Both the position numbers and the translations under genes were made by a program. 64,000 nt of DNA. Source: an uncultured Kiloniellaceae bacterium. Lineage in GTDB: Bacteria > Pseudomonadota > Alphaproteobacteria > Kiloniellales > Kiloniellaceae. The notes beneath the pieces were generated by a model. That model was not told the origin of the DNA, did no database searches, and worked only from the letters and a program-made list of their open reading frames with translations. Shown in pieces: positions 8,417-17,425 of the stretch. The stretch's first letter is position 1. The number at the start of each line of letters is the position of its first letter. The DNA is taken from positions 124,001 to 188,000 of the forward strand of contig CANLSF010000008.1 in NCBI GenBank assembly GCA_947493695.1, in the 5' to 3' direction.

Positions 8417-9364
8417 ATGGACTTACTGAGCGATATACTTGAGTTGCTGAAGCTGAAGGGGACCTTCTATTTCAGAACCTCTTTCAACCCGCCCTGGGGC
8501 GTGCTGGTTCCGGCCTTCGAAAATGTCTCGCGTTTTCACTTTGTCCATCGGGGCCGCTGCTGGCTGAGCGTTGATGGCGTGGAAGAGCCCTTGCTGCTTG
8601 AGCAGGGCGATCTGGCGATCATCACCCACGGCGCCTCGCACAGTATGCGGGATCACCCCGACAGGCCTCTGAAAACGGTGGATCAGGTGGTTTCCGACGC
8701 CGGCTTCACCGGTGAAGGCGCATTGGTCATGGGGGAAGTCGGCGGCGGCTCTGAAACGCAGCTGGTCTGCGGGCATTTTGCGTTTGATCGGGATGCTACC
8801 CATCCCCTGATCGAGGAATTGCCACCCTATCTGCACATCAAGAACTTCGGCGAAGCCTCGACGCTCTGGCTTGAATCCACACTCAAACTGATAGGGGCCG
8901 AAGCGGGGCGCGCGCATCTCGGCGGGGACCTTATCGCCTTGAAGCTCACGGAGATCATTTTTACGCAGGCCATCCGTGCTTATCTGAATAGTGACGGACA
9001 ACGGCAACTGGTCTTCAAAGGGGTCGTGGATACTCATATCGGGCGCAGTTTGACAGCGCTGCACCGCAATCCTGCTGAGAGCTGGACGCTGGAATCCATG
9101 GCCCGCAATGCAGGCCTGTCACGGACCGCCTTCGCCAACCGTTTTCACGAATTGATGGGCATGACGCCGATCCAGTATCTGACTTCCTGGCGGATGCAGA
9201 TCGCACGCCGTTCACTTGTCGAGACCGACGCTTCGATTTATCAGGTGGCGGAACAAAGCGGTTACCAGTCGGAGGCTGCGTTCGGACGCGTGTTCAAACG
9301 ACACTTCAATACGGCACCCGCGACCTATCGGCGTCTGCAGCGCCCGGAAGGGCAGGTGGCGTGA
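8417..9364 (+). CDS. AraC-family regulator with N-terminal cupin
   Basis: 315 aa from ATG 8417, chosen because AGGAGGTG lies 7-14 nt upstream; the frame is open back to 8360 without a comparable site. Residues about 1-190 form an AraC-type cupin (HFVHRGRCWLSVDG, LEQGDLAIITHGASHSM), of the class found in regulators of the cupin_6/AraC_binding type. Residues about 215-310 hold two helix-turn-helix units (WTLESMARNAGLSRTAFANRF and IYQVAEQSGYQSEAAFGRVFKRH). It is divergent from the DUF4142-cupredoxin operon, which is the most obvious target besides itself. The inducer is unknown. Confidence 0.85.
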   Translation: MDLLSDILELLKLKGTFYFRTSFNPPWGVLVPAFENVSRFHFVHRGRCWLSVDGVEEPLLLEQGDLAIITHGASHSMRDHPDRPLKTVDQVVSDAGFTGEGALVMGEVGGGSETQLVCGHFAFDRDATHPLIEELPPYLHIKNFGEASTLWLESTLKLIGAEAGRAHLGGDLIALKLTEIIFTQAIRAYLNSDGQRQLVFKGVVDTHIGRSLTALHRNPAESWTLESMARNAGLSRTAFANRFHELMGMTPIQYLTSWRMQIARRSLVETDASIYQVAEQSGYQSEAAFGRVFKRHFNTAPATYRRLQRPEGQVA

Positions 9365-9403
9365 TCGCACATGGATAAACTCCAGCCGGTGCTTAGCCTG
9401 TAG

Positions 9404-10183
9404 CTATTCTGCGTGAGCCGGATCGGGTTTTTCCAGGGCATAGCCCGCGTCCCGCAAGGACTGGAAGGTTACATCCAGCAATTTGTTTGAAGTACTTCTC
9501 GCCGCGTCGCTGTCGCGCTGTTCGATGGCATCGATGACCGCGCCGTGAAGCAGGCGCGATTCAGGGGCTTCAATGGCTGGCTGCGACGTGAGCCTGATCG
9601 AGGCGCGCAGGCTTTCCTCGATACAGGCACCGACGCCGGAAAAAAGTGCATTTCCGCTCGCGGTCAGGATCAGGCGGTGGAAGGTCACGTCGCCTTCGAT
9701 TGCATCGTCTGAATAGTGATGGCTGCGCGCGCCCATAGCTTCAAAGGCACTGCGGATCTGGACCATCTGCGCGGATGTCGCTCGTTCGGCAGCCAATGCG
9801 GCAGCCTCGGGTTCGACGAGACGTCGCATCGCGAAGAGCTCATTGAGATAGGTTTGCGGCGGGATTACCTGACGCCGCCAGCGCAGCATATCCGCGTCGA
9901 GGAAATTCCAGTCGATTTGGTCCCGCACCACGGTTCCGATCCGTGGGCGTGAAATGATCAGGCCTTTTCCGGAGAGGAGCTGGAGAGCCTCGCGCAGGCA
10001 GGTCCGGCTGACCGCGAATTCTTCGAGCAGGCTGGTCTCATGCGGCAAAGCTGTTCCGGTCACGTAAGTGCCGGTGATGATCCGCACCGCTAGTGCTTCG
10101 ACAACAGTGTCGCGGAGGTTCAAGCGTTTGCGCTGTGTCTGCAATGCTCTATCCTTAGGGTCAGAGGGCAATTCACGTTCCAC
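9404..10183 (-). CDS. dgoR: FadR/GntR-family regulator (FCD domain), probable galactonate regulator
   Basis: 259 aa. A winged helix of the GntR type occupies about residues 22-95 (VVEALAVRIITG, ALPHETSLLEEFAVSRTCLREALQLLSGKGLI, RPRIGTVV). The remaining part is a helical FCD domain with the Asp/His metal or ligand residues of the family (AFEAMGARSHH, DVTFHRLILTASGN). It stands divergently before a dehydrogenase-dgoK-dgoA operon, the arrangement of DgoR-type repressors that respond to galactonate. The symbol is inferred from context. An upstream palindrome at 10224-10237 is a candidate operator. Confidence 0.8.
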   Translation of the reverse strand: MERELPSDPKDRALQTQRKRLNLRDTVVEALAVRIITGTYVTGTALPHETSLLEEFAVSRTCLREALQLLSGKGLIISRPRIGTVVRDQIDWNFLDADMLRWRRQVIPPQTYLNELFAMRRLVEPEAAALAAERATSAQMVQIRSAFEAMGARSHHYSDDAIEGDVTFHRLILTASGNALFSGVGACIEESLRASIRLTSQPAIEAPESRLLHGAVIDAIEQRDSDAARSTSNKLLDVTFQSLRDAGYALEKPDPAHAE

Positions 10184-10223
10184 GAAGTGTCGATCCTCCG
10201 CAAGAGCGATCTTGAAGTCATTA

Positions 10224-10237
10224 GTAATACATATTAC
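10224..10237. promoter_or_regulatory. Palindromic candidate operator for the GntR regulator
   Basis: GTAATA-CA-TATTAC is a perfect 6-bp inverted repeat, and after one mismatch two more flanking positions also pair (TT at 10221-10222 with AA at 10239-10240). It lies 41 bp before the regulator start in an otherwise GC-rich 359-bp gap (10184-10542) that separates it from the divergent sugar-acid operon. I see no other gene in this gap. AT-rich palindromes of this size suit FadR/GntR dimers. Confidence 0.5.
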
Positions 10238-10542
10238 AAATTATCAACATAGAGCTTCTCTTTGCCAAGATCTCCTGAGCTTTCAGCAGGGCGGCGACCC
10301 TTCGTATCGAAAGTGTGGGAGCGAGGCCGCTGCGTCAGATTGGATTCACGTGTTTTGCCGAAGCTAAAAGGTGGTTCCGGCTAGGTTGAGAATTGATGAT
10401 CGTGGATTCGCAACCGGAACCTGATCCGATCTAGAGTTCTCCATCGGAGAATGTCATTGTTGCTTGATGTTGTAACTGTCCTGCTGCGGTCTCGCACTGT
10501 GACGAACTGCCGCTCAGTTTGGCGGCTGGAAGGGTCCGAAAG

Positions 10543-11310
10543 ATGTCGAAAGCTGCGTCATTTCACAGCCTGAAAGATAAACCTGTATTGATCACCGGCG
10601 GTGCGTCGGGTATCGGAAAAGCAATGGTTGAAGCCTTTGCGCGTCAGGGGGCGAAAACCGCATTTTTGGATCTGGACGGTGACGCTGGCGAGAAGGTGGC
10701 TACCGAGCTTCGAGAGGAAACCGGCTCGGTCGTTGCATTTGCGAAGTGTGATCTGACGGATATCGACGCCCTGCGCTCATCTATCGAGGCGCTGTCCAAG
10801 GAGACTGGCCCCTTCGAAGCTCTGATCAACAATGCCGCGAACGACACCCGGCACGATTGGCGTGAAGTGACACCTGAGTACTGGGACGACCGCGTGGCGG
10901 TTAATCTGCGGCATTTCTTTTTCGCAATTCAGGCGGTGGCACCGGGTATGATCGAAGCCGGCGGCGGTTCGATCGTCAATCTGGGCTCGGTGTCCTGGAT
11001 GCTCGCCCAGGGCGGCATGCCCTGCTACACGAGCTCCAAGTCAGCGGTTCAGGGCATGACCCGCTCCTTTGCGCGGGACCTCGGGCCGCATGGCATCCGA
11101 GTGAATACGCTGGTGCCCGGCTGGGTCATGACCGAGCGGCAGCTTGCCCTCTGGGTTGACGAGGCGGGCGAACGGCAAATGGACGAGCAGATGTGCCTCA
11201 AGGGACGGGTGCAGCCCGAGGATATCGCGAACGCCGCACTGTTCTTTGCCGCGGATGAAAGCAGCATGTGCTCCGCCCAAAGCCTCATTGTGGACGGCGG
11301 CTGGGTTTAA
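10543..11310 (+). CDS. SDR-family sugar dehydrogenase (NAD(P)-dependent)
   Basis: 255 aa from ATG 10543, with GGAAGGG at 10528-10534; a TTG at 10519 is in frame but has no support. It is a classical short-chain dehydrogenase: cofactor motif TGGASGIG near residue 21, FLDLDGD acidic end of strand 2 suggesting NAD, NNAA motif, and the catalytic S...Y-x3-K (GSVSW then YTSSK). The gene is first in an operon with dgoK and dgoA, so a likely role is oxidation of an aldose such as galactose or arabinose to the lactone, or of a sugar acid. The exact substrate cannot be read from sequence. Confidence 0.82.
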   Translation: MSKAASFHSLKDKPVLITGGASGIGKAMVEAFARQGAKTAFLDLDGDAGEKVATELREETGSVVAFAKCDLTDIDALRSSIEALSKETGPFEALINNAANDTRHDWREVTPEYWDDRVAVNLRHFFFAIQAVAPGMIEAGGGSIVNLGSVSWMLAQGGMPCYTSSKSAVQGMTRSFARDLGPHGIRVNTLVPGWVMTERQLALWVDEAGERQMDEQMCLKGRVQPEDIANAALFFAADESSMCSAQSLIVDGGWV

Positions 11311-11352
11311 TCACACTGACCCAGCGGCAGAACCTAGCTCGGGATAAACAAG

Positions 11353-12300
11353 ATGACTGAGACCGGCGCGCGATTGCTCGTCGATTGGGGAACCACCAAC
11401 CTGCGCGCCTTTCTGGTTGACGCAGACGGTGCCGTGCTCGACCGGCAGTCTTCGGATCAGGGAATTTTGAGCGTTGAGCCAGATGCCATGCCGGCGCTTT
11501 TAGATGACCTCGCCGCGCCCTGGGGCGACCGCTTGAGCGATCAGCCTGCCGTACTCTGTGGAATGGTGGGAAGCATCAATGGCTGGACCGAAGTGCCGTA
11601 CGTAACCTGCCCGGCGAGGTTTTCAGATTTGCCGAAAGCGGCTAGCAGAGTTCGCTCCGCTGAGGGACGCGACGCCATAATTCTGCCCGGTCTGACCAGC
11701 CAGCGGCACCTTGGTGAAGACCTGATGCAGGCCGATGTGATGCGCGGTGAGGAGACTCAGATCTTTGGTGCTCTTCGGCATTTGAAGCGGGAGGGTGCGA
11801 CCTTCTGCCTGCCGGGCACACATGCGAAGTGGGCGCGGGCTGAAGCCGACCGGTGTGTCGGCTTCGCGACCTATTTCACCGGCGAGCTCTACAGTGTTTT
11901 AACCCGTCATTCGCTCCTGGGGCGGCTGATGGTGGAGAAGGGCGAAGCGCAGATAGAGCAAAAGACTCTGCCGGAGGGGTTTGAGCGCGGGCTGGCAACT
12001 GCGCAGGCGACGGAAGGCCTGTCGGGGGCACTCTTCTCGACCCGGGCGGATGTCCTTGCAGGCTTCATGACGAAGTCGGAGAGCGCGGGTTATCTGTCAG
12101 GTCTGCTCATCGGTTGTGAAATTCGGGAAGCGCTGCCCAGGTTTAGCGCTACAGGACCCATCGTCATCGTCGGGGCGCACGGACTTGTGCCTTTGTACGA
12201 GGCGGCTCTGGTTCACGCAGGGGTGACGGTCGAGCGCATGGACGGCGATACGGCAGTGATTGCGGGACTCCTACAGGCCGCGGAACTGCTGGAACATTAA
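11353..12300 (+). CDS. dgoK: 2-dehydro-3-deoxygalactonokinase
   Basis: 315 aa. It phosphorylates 2-keto-3-deoxygalactonate at C6 with ATP in the De Ley-Doudoroff pathway. Family marks are the N-terminal phosphate loop VDWGTTNLRAFLVD (residues about 10-23), the segment LCGMVGSINGW, and LPGTHAKWARAE; the length is that of DgoK (about 300). It begins 42 bp after the dehydrogenase gene and is followed at 16 bp by the aldolase gene for the next step, which supports the assignment strongly. Confidence 0.9.
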   Translation: MTETGARLLVDWGTTNLRAFLVDADGAVLDRQSSDQGILSVEPDAMPALLDDLAAPWGDRLSDQPAVLCGMVGSINGWTEVPYVTCPARFSDLPKAASRVRSAEGRDAIILPGLTSQRHLGEDLMQADVMRGEETQIFGALRHLKREGATFCLPGTHAKWARAEADRCVGFATYFTGELYSVLTRHSLLGRLMVEKGEAQIEQKTLPEGFERGLATAQATEGLSGALFSTRADVLAGFMTKSESAGYLSGLLIGCEIREALPRFSATGPIVIVGAHGLVPLYEAALVHAGVTVERMDGDTAVIAGLLQAAELLEH

Positions 12301-12316
12301 TCAGGAGAGACGAAGC

Positions 12317-12934
12317 ATGTTTTCCAAAGAGGGCGCTCCCTATCTGGTCGCGATCCTGCGAGGCGTTACAACGAAGGAAGCGCCGGGTGTTGTCGAGACC
12401 TTGATCGATGCAGGTATGACGTGGATCGAGGTGCCTCTGAATTCACCTGATGTGCATGTCACCCTGAAGCTTTTGCAGGAAACCTACGGCAGCAAGGCGA
12501 AGTTCGGTGCAGGCACCGTCACGCGTGTCTCAGAACTCGATGCCTTGAGCGCGCTTGGGTTGACCTACATCGTCACCCCCAACAGCAATCCGGCTGTGAT
12601 CGAAGCTGCTGTGGCCAAGGGGATTGCGGTCATGTCCGGCTGCATGACACCGTCCGAAGCCTTCGCCGCTGCCTATGCGGGGGCCAAGGCGCTGAAGCTC
12701 TTCCCCTGCGAGGTTATTGGAACCGCCGGTGCGAAGGCGATGCGCGCGATCCTGCCGCCCGAGGTGCCACTCTTTGCGGTTGGCGGGATTGAGCCGGAGA
12801 GTCTTCAGGCCTACACCGATGCCGGATGCCTGGGCTTTGGAATCGGTTCGGCACTCTACAAACCCGGACGATCGGTCGAGGATATTGCCGCCCGGGCCAA
12901 GGCCTTTATCGACGCGGCCAAAAACCTCTCCTGA
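12317..12934 (+). CDS. dgoA: 2-dehydro-3-deoxy-6-phosphogalactonate aldolase
   Basis: 205 aa from ATG 12317 with AGGAGA at 12303-12308; a longer frame upstream overlaps dgoK and is unlikely. It is a class I KDPG/KDPGal aldolase of the (beta/alpha)8 type. The N-terminal VAILRGV contains the Arg, WIEVPLNSPD holds the general-base Glu, and ALKLFPCEV holds the Schiff-base Lys. Product are pyruvate and glyceraldehyde 3-phosphate. Pairing with dgoK favours the galacto form over Eda. Confidence 0.9.
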   Translation: MFSKEGAPYLVAILRGVTTKEAPGVVETLIDAGMTWIEVPLNSPDVHVTLKLLQETYGSKAKFGAGTVTRVSELDALSALGLTYIVTPNSNPAVIEAAVAKGIAVMSGCMTPSEAFAAAYAGAKALKLFPCEVIGTAGAKAMRAILPPEVPLFAVGGIEPESLQAYTDAGCLGFGIGSALYKPGRSVEDIAARAKAFIDAAKNLS

Positions 12935-12962
12935 GAGTTCCTGTCCAGCAGCACGCGCCTGG

Positions 12963-13868
12963 TCACTCTTCTTGCGCCTGGGCCCTGAGTTTGGCGGCGC
13001 GTTCCCGTCTGACCAGGATGAGCGCGCCGGTGACGATGATGGCGATGCCGATCACGCTCAGAATGGTCAGCGGCTGATCGAAAACGGCAAAGTCGTAGAG
13101 CGCGGCAAAGACCGGTGTCGCGTAGAGAATTGGAATCACAAAGCTCGCATCGGCTCTTTTCATCGAAAGAATGAAACAGAATTGCGCGGTGACCATGGTC
13201 ATGCCGAGTGCGATCAGCAGGAACCATTGCGACTGCGACGGCGCGATCCAGAAGAACGACGCGACGCTGACTGAGATCGCCGCCCCAATTCCGTTGTTGA
13301 TGGCGAGGATCCGCAGGGGTGGTTCGCCGTTGCTCAGCTTTTTAATGAAGATGACTTCGATGCCCATGAAGAAGGCCGAAAGCAGGGCAAGAACGGCTGC
13401 GGGCTGAAAGGCTTCCGTGCCCGGACGGGTTAGAACCAGCGCGCCGAAGAGTGAGAGAGCGGCCGCGCTCCAGCGTTTCGGCCCGACCTTTTCACCCAGA
13501 AAAGGGATGGACAGCGCCATGGCCACGATGGGGCTGAGGAAGCTGATCGCATTGGCGTCGGCTAGCGGCATCTGTGCGGCTGCGGCAAAGAGGAAACTCA
13601 CACCGATCCAGCCAAAAAACGAGCGTCCGACGTGTACGCACCATGGGGCGCCGCGAAAGCTCGGGCGCGCCCAGAGCAGGACCGGAATCAGAGTGGCGAA
13701 GGCAAAGCAAAAGCGGCCTGCCGAAATCTGCGCGGGATGAAGTTCAGGCCCTCCCAGTCCACGGCCCAGCGCCTTGGCCATCAGCGACGTGACCGCAATC
13801 AACGCAGCCGCGCAGAGCATCAGCAGCAAACCCTGAACGCGCGGGGAGACGGAGACTTCTTTCGGCAT
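12963..13868 (-). CDS. EamA-family (DMT) transporter
   Basis: 301 aa with ten predicted membrane helices in two EamA repeats. Repeat one begins near residue 10 (GLLLMLCAAALIAVTSLMAK); repeat two near residue 155 (AAVLALLSAFFMGIEVIFIKKL). The ending is charged (RRERAAKLRAQAQEE). It converges with dgoA, 28 bp apart. DMT proteins usually export metabolites or amino acids, and no substrate can be inferred. A paralogue lies at 40.4 kb. Confidence 0.85.
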   Translation of the reverse strand: MPKEVSVSPRVQGLLLMLCAAALIAVTSLMAKALGRGLGGPELHPAQISAGRFCFAFATLIPVLLWARPSFRGAPWCVHVGRSFFGWIGVSFLFAAAAQMPLADANAISFLSPIVAMALSIPFLGEKVGPKRWSAAALSLFGALVLTRPGTEAFQPAAVLALLSAFFMGIEVIFIKKLSNGEPPLRILAINNGIGAAISVSVASFFWIAPSQSQWFLLIALGMTMVTAQFCFILSMKRADASFVIPILYATPVFAALYDFAVFDQPLTILSVIGIAIIVTGALILVRRERAAKLRAQAQEE

Positions 13869-13978
13869 GGGACCTGAATGGAGGACTGAGAAGTCGGTTA
13901 GACAAAAGGTTGGGTGACTAGGGTTTCAATAGCACCTCCGCCGCCTGCGCGGAACAGCTTAAAGGCTTTGGAGTCCGG

Positions 13979-15118
13979 TTAAGACCCCCTCCCAACCGCC
14001 TTGGCCAGGAGCGTAATTGTCAGAGCCAATAAAGCGAGCAGGAGAAAGCTGGTCTCAAAGGAAGTGTGTTCAGCCAGAAAGCCAATGATGGGTGGACCCA
14101 GCAGCAGTCCGCCGTAGCCCAGCGTGGCGACGCTTGCAATCGCGGTTCCGGCTGCCTGCTTGGGATCATTCGCAGCTTTCGAGAAGGCGAGCGGCATAAT
14201 CAGGGCAAATCCCAGACCCATGAAGACGTAGCCAACAAGAACGATCGGAACACTGGACCCATAGACAGCTGTGAGAACGCCAATCAGGGCGATCAAGCCG
14301 CTTAGTTGTGTCGTCCTGTAAGCCCCCAGGGCCTGGATCACTCTATGTCCGAGTAAACGGGCCGCGACCATTGCAATGGAGAAAACCGCGTAACCCGACG
14401 CGGCCTCGCTTTGGCTGGCCGAGACGGTCTCCACCAGAAAAACCGCGCTCCAGTCTGTCATCGCGCCTTCACCCATGGCGGAACAGAACGCTACGAGCCC
14501 CACTAGGATCAGTACACCTTTCGGCAGATTGAAAAGACTGCCTCCGGGCTTTTTAACAACACTGTCCGAGCTCCACGGGATCGTTGCCAGGAACACGCAG
14601 GGAAAGGTGGCAATAAGTGTAAAAATCAGGAAGTGCTGGGCGATCCCCCATTCGAACCTTAGTGCCGCGACACCGAACGCCGCACCTGCGCCTGCGCCCA
14701 GGCTGAAGATCGCATGGAACATCGAGAGCACGGGCCGTTTTGCGCGCCGCTCGACCTCTGTGCCCCAGGCATTCATCGATACGTCCATTGCGCCGTGGGT
14801 GACACCGAAGAAGAACAGAGCCATTCCCAAGAGCCAAAGCTGCGCAGACAAGGCAATCATCACCAGGGCCGCCGCGTAGAAAAGTGCGAGCCACCAGGTC
14901 ACCCTGGCCGCACCGAACCGGTCGGTTGCGGCCCCGGCGAGAGGGAAGGAAATGATGGCCCCGGCAGCCAGCAACAGCAGAAACAGACCCAAGGCGTCGG
15001 GGGAAAGCTCGAAGCTCTCCTTGATCGTCGGGATGCGCGAAGCCCAGCCACCGAAAAACGCACCGTTGAGAAAGAACATGGCCGAGACGGCGCGTGTGGG
15101 TGAGCGAAGGCTATGCAT
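13979..15118 (-). CDS. MFS transporter
   Basis: 379 aa with about 12 hydrophobic helices. The N-terminal segment (FFLNGAFFGGWASRIPTIKE) and the loop ATDRFGAARV after helix 2 fit the MFS signature region; the sequence resembles YbjJ/fucose-permease-like transporters. It is on the same strand as the dehydratase, dehydrogenase and ADH genes that lie upstream (15164-18505), separated by 45 bp from the nearest, so it may be the uptake system for their sugar-acid substrate. That link is inference. Confidence 0.82.
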   Translation of the reverse strand: MHSLRSPTRAVSAMFFLNGAFFGGWASRIPTIKESFELSPDALGLFLLLLAAGAIISFPLAGAATDRFGAARVTWWLALFYAAALVMIALSAQLWLLGMALFFFGVTHGAMDVSMNAWGTEVERRAKRPVLSMFHAIFSLGAGAGAAFGVAALRFEWGIAQHFLIFTLIATFPCVFLATIPWSSDSVVKKPGGSLFNLPKGVLILVGLVAFCSAMGEGAMTDWSAVFLVETVSASQSEAASGYAVFSIAMVAARLLGHRVIQALGAYRTTQLSGLIALIGVLTAVYGSSVPIVLVGYVFMGLGFALIMPLAFSKAANDPKQAAGTAIASVATLGYGGLLLGPPIIGFLAEHTSFETSFLLLALLALTITLLAKAVGRGS

Positions 15119-15163
15119 GCAACGTCATGGAACAGCTCCCTGTGACGAAGGCTACATGATCTC

Positions 15164-16132
15164 TCAACTTGCGACCTCGCGCCCGCGCACTTCCACTTCA
15201 TAACCGGGCTCTTCCGGTTCATCATCGGTCATTTCCGGGGGGAAGCCGGCGGCGCGGATGTCGAGGCCTGTCGCCTCTTCAAGACGCCGGATGATATTGG
15301 GGGAGAGTTCCCGGGAGCCGTAGCGTTGCTCACCGTCCATAAAGATGCTTTTGAGCAGCGGTGAAACCTCCAGCGGCACATTTGCCCGCTCCGCGACTTC
15401 CTGGAACAACGAGATATCCTTGACCACGAGATCCATGGTGAAGTTGATGTCGCGCGACCCGTTCAGGATCACCTGACTTTCGGTCTCATGGACGAAGGAG
15501 TTGCCCGAAGAAATGCGGATAGCTTCGTAGGCGGTGTTGAGATCCATGCCGGCAGCTTTAGAGGTCACGAGCGCCTCACAAACAGTAACCAGGTTAGCTG
15601 TGGCCAGGTAGTTGGTCACGACCTTCAGAACCGAGGCGGAGCCAAGATCGCCTGTATGCAGGATACGCCGTCCCATGGCCTTGAGCACCGGCAGGGCGCG
15701 GTCGAAGGTTTCGCGCGAACAGCCAGCCAGGATCGCGATGTTGCCGGTCGCAGCCCGATGGCACCCGCCCGATACCGGGCAATCGACAGGCTCTGCGCCT
15801 TTGGCCTTGACCCGTTCGGCGATGCGGCGGACCTCGCTTTCGTCCGTGGTCGACATCTCTGCCCAGATCTTGCCCTCCGACAGGCCGGCGAGGATGCCGT
15901 CATCGGCCTCCATGACCTGCGCGCAGATGGCGGGCGACGGGAGACAGGTGATGACCATATCGACGACTTCCGCCATGGCTTTCGGGCTCTCAGCCCAGTG
16001 GGCACCCTTGTCCAGGAACGGCTGTGCCGCTGCTTTGTCCAGATCGCGGACAGTCAGGTCGAAGCCATTGCGTAAAAGACTGCCTGCAAGTTTGCCTCCG
16101 ACATTGCCGAGGCCGATGAATCCGATTTTCAT
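15164..16132 (-). CDS. NAD(P)-dependent beta-hydroxyacid dehydrogenase (3-hydroxyisobutyrate dehydrogenase family)
   Basis: 322 aa. The Rossmann start is canonical (MKIGFIGLGNVGGKLAGSLL), followed by the NADP/NAD-discriminating strand TVRDLDK. The substrate motif appears as VDCPVSGGCHRAATG and the catalytic Lys region as GDLGSASVLKVVTNYLATANL, as in tartronate semialdehyde reductases and 3-hydroxyisobutyrate dehydrogenases. The C-terminus has about 25 extra residues rich in Glu (TDDEPEEPGYEVEV). The gene sits 53 bp after the dehydratase gene on the same strand, suggesting a step on a sugar acid-derived hydroxyacid. Confidence 0.85.
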   Translation of the reverse strand: MKIGFIGLGNVGGKLAGSLLRNGFDLTVRDLDKAAAQPFLDKGAHWAESPKAMAEVVDMVITCLPSPAICAQVMEADDGILAGLSEGKIWAEMSTTDESEVRRIAERVKAKGAEPVDCPVSGGCHRAATGNIAILAGCSRETFDRALPVLKAMGRRILHTGDLGSASVLKVVTNYLATANLVTVCEALVTSKAAGMDLNTAYEAIRISSGNSFVHETESQVILNGSRDINFTMDLVVKDISLFQEVAERANVPLEVSPLLKSIFMDGEQRYGSRELSPNIIRRLEEATGLDIRAAGFPPEMTDDEPEEPGYEVEVRGREVAS

Positions 16133-16185
16133 TTCAGTAGTACTCCCTGCGACCGCACTAAGGGCTATGCCAAAAGGTTTATTCG

Positions 16186-17376
16186 TTATAGCTGGGCGGG
16201 TGTTTCCGACATTTCGAGATGGAGGGCTGTGCCTTCATAGGGATTTGCCAGGGCGACTTCTTCATTCAGTTCGACGCCAATTCCCGGTTCGCTCGGCGGG
16301 ATGACGTAACCGTCTTCCCATTGGATCGGCTTTTTCAGGATCTCCGTATGGAAGCCGCCCCAGGTCTGGATGCTTTCCAGGATCAGGAAGTTGGGAGTGC
16401 AGGCGCTGATCTGAATGTTGGCGGCACCCTCGATAGGACCGCAATAGAGATGCGGCGCGATCTGGGCATAATAGGTCTCGGCCATGCCCGCGATTTTCTT
16501 GGCTTCCAGAATGCCGCCGACCCGGCCAAGCGCCATCTGCAGGATCGAAGCCGCCTGGTTCTCCAGCACGCGGGCGAACTCGTACTTGGTCGTTAAGCGT
16601 TCGCCGGTCGCAATGGGGATCGAGGTCTGCCGTGCCACCCGTGCCATCTCCGCCGGGTTTTCCGGTGGTGTCGGTTCCTCGAACCAGAGCGGATCGTATG
16701 GCTCTAATTGCCGTGCCAGCCTGATCGCGCCGGAGGTCGTGAACTGGCCGTGGGTGCCGAACAGCAGGTCGGCCTTGGTGCCAACGGCCTCGCGGATCTT
16801 TTTCACGAATTCCACCGAGCGGGCGATGTCGTCCAGGCTGGGCTGATGACCGTCATAGACAGTGTAGGCACCTGCAGGATCAAACTTGACTGCGGTAAAG
16901 CCTTGCGCGACGTACTCCGCCGCCCGTTCGGCAGAACGGTCCGCGTCGTGATAGAAGTCTTCCGTCTCATTCTCACCGGGATAGAGATAGGTGTAGGAGC
17001 GCAGGCGCTCATGAACCTGTCCGCCCAGTAACTCGTAAACCGGTTTGTTCAATTCCTTGCCGACGATGTCCCAGCAGGCGGTTTCTATACCGCTGAGGAC
17101 ACCCATGACCGAGACGTCCGGGCGCAGGGTGTAGCCTGCGCCGTAGACGTTGCGCCAGAGTTTCTCGATCTTGAAGGGGTCGGTGCCGATGATGTGTCGT
17201 TCGCAGACGTCTTCGATCATTTTGGCGACAACATGCGGGCCGAAGGTGGCAGCGTAAACTTCGCCGATACCGGAGATCCCGCTGTCCGTCGTCAGCTTTA
17301 CGAAGATAAAATATCTGCCGCCGAAGTGCGGAGGCGGGTTGCCCACCACGAAGGTTTTGACGTCGGTGATCTTCAT
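16186..17376 (-). CDS. Mandelate racemase/enolase-family sugar acid dehydratase (galactonate dehydratase-like)
   Basis: 396 aa from the ATG at 17376, which follows AAGGTGA at good spacing and gives the normal family N-terminus (MKITDVKTFVVG); the frame is open 33 codons further. A capping domain of about 125 residues precedes the barrel. Active-site landmarks are TAVKFDPAG, HGQFTTSGA, WFEEPTPPEN, IATGERL and IAPHLYCGP, giving the metal-binding acids and the general acid/base His of D-galactonate, mannonate or related dehydratases. With dgoK and dgoA nearby, dehydration of galactonate or a related acid to the 2-keto-3-deoxy acid is likely. Substrate is not settled by sequence. Confidence 0.82.
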   Translation of the reverse strand: MKITDVKTFVVGNPPPHFGGRYFIFVKLTTDSGISGIGEVYAATFGPHVVAKMIEDVCERHIIGTDPFKIEKLWRNVYGAGYTLRPDVSVMGVLSGIETACWDIVGKELNKPVYELLGGQVHERLRSYTYLYPGENETEDFYHDADRSAERAAEYVAQGFTAVKFDPAGAYTVYDGHQPSLDDIARSVEFVKKIREAVGTKADLLFGTHGQFTTSGAIRLARQLEPYDPLWFEEPTPPENPAEMARVARQTSIPIATGERLTTKYEFARVLENQAASILQMALGRVGGILEAKKIAGMAETYYAQIAPHLYCGPIEGAANIQISACTPNFLILESIQTWGGFHTEILKKPIQWEDGYVIPPSEPGIGVELNEEVALANPYEGTALHLEMSETPAQL

Positions 17377-17425
17377 GCGCGCTTCACCTTTTATAACGTG
17401 TTTTTTTGATGTTGGTCCGTCGGGA

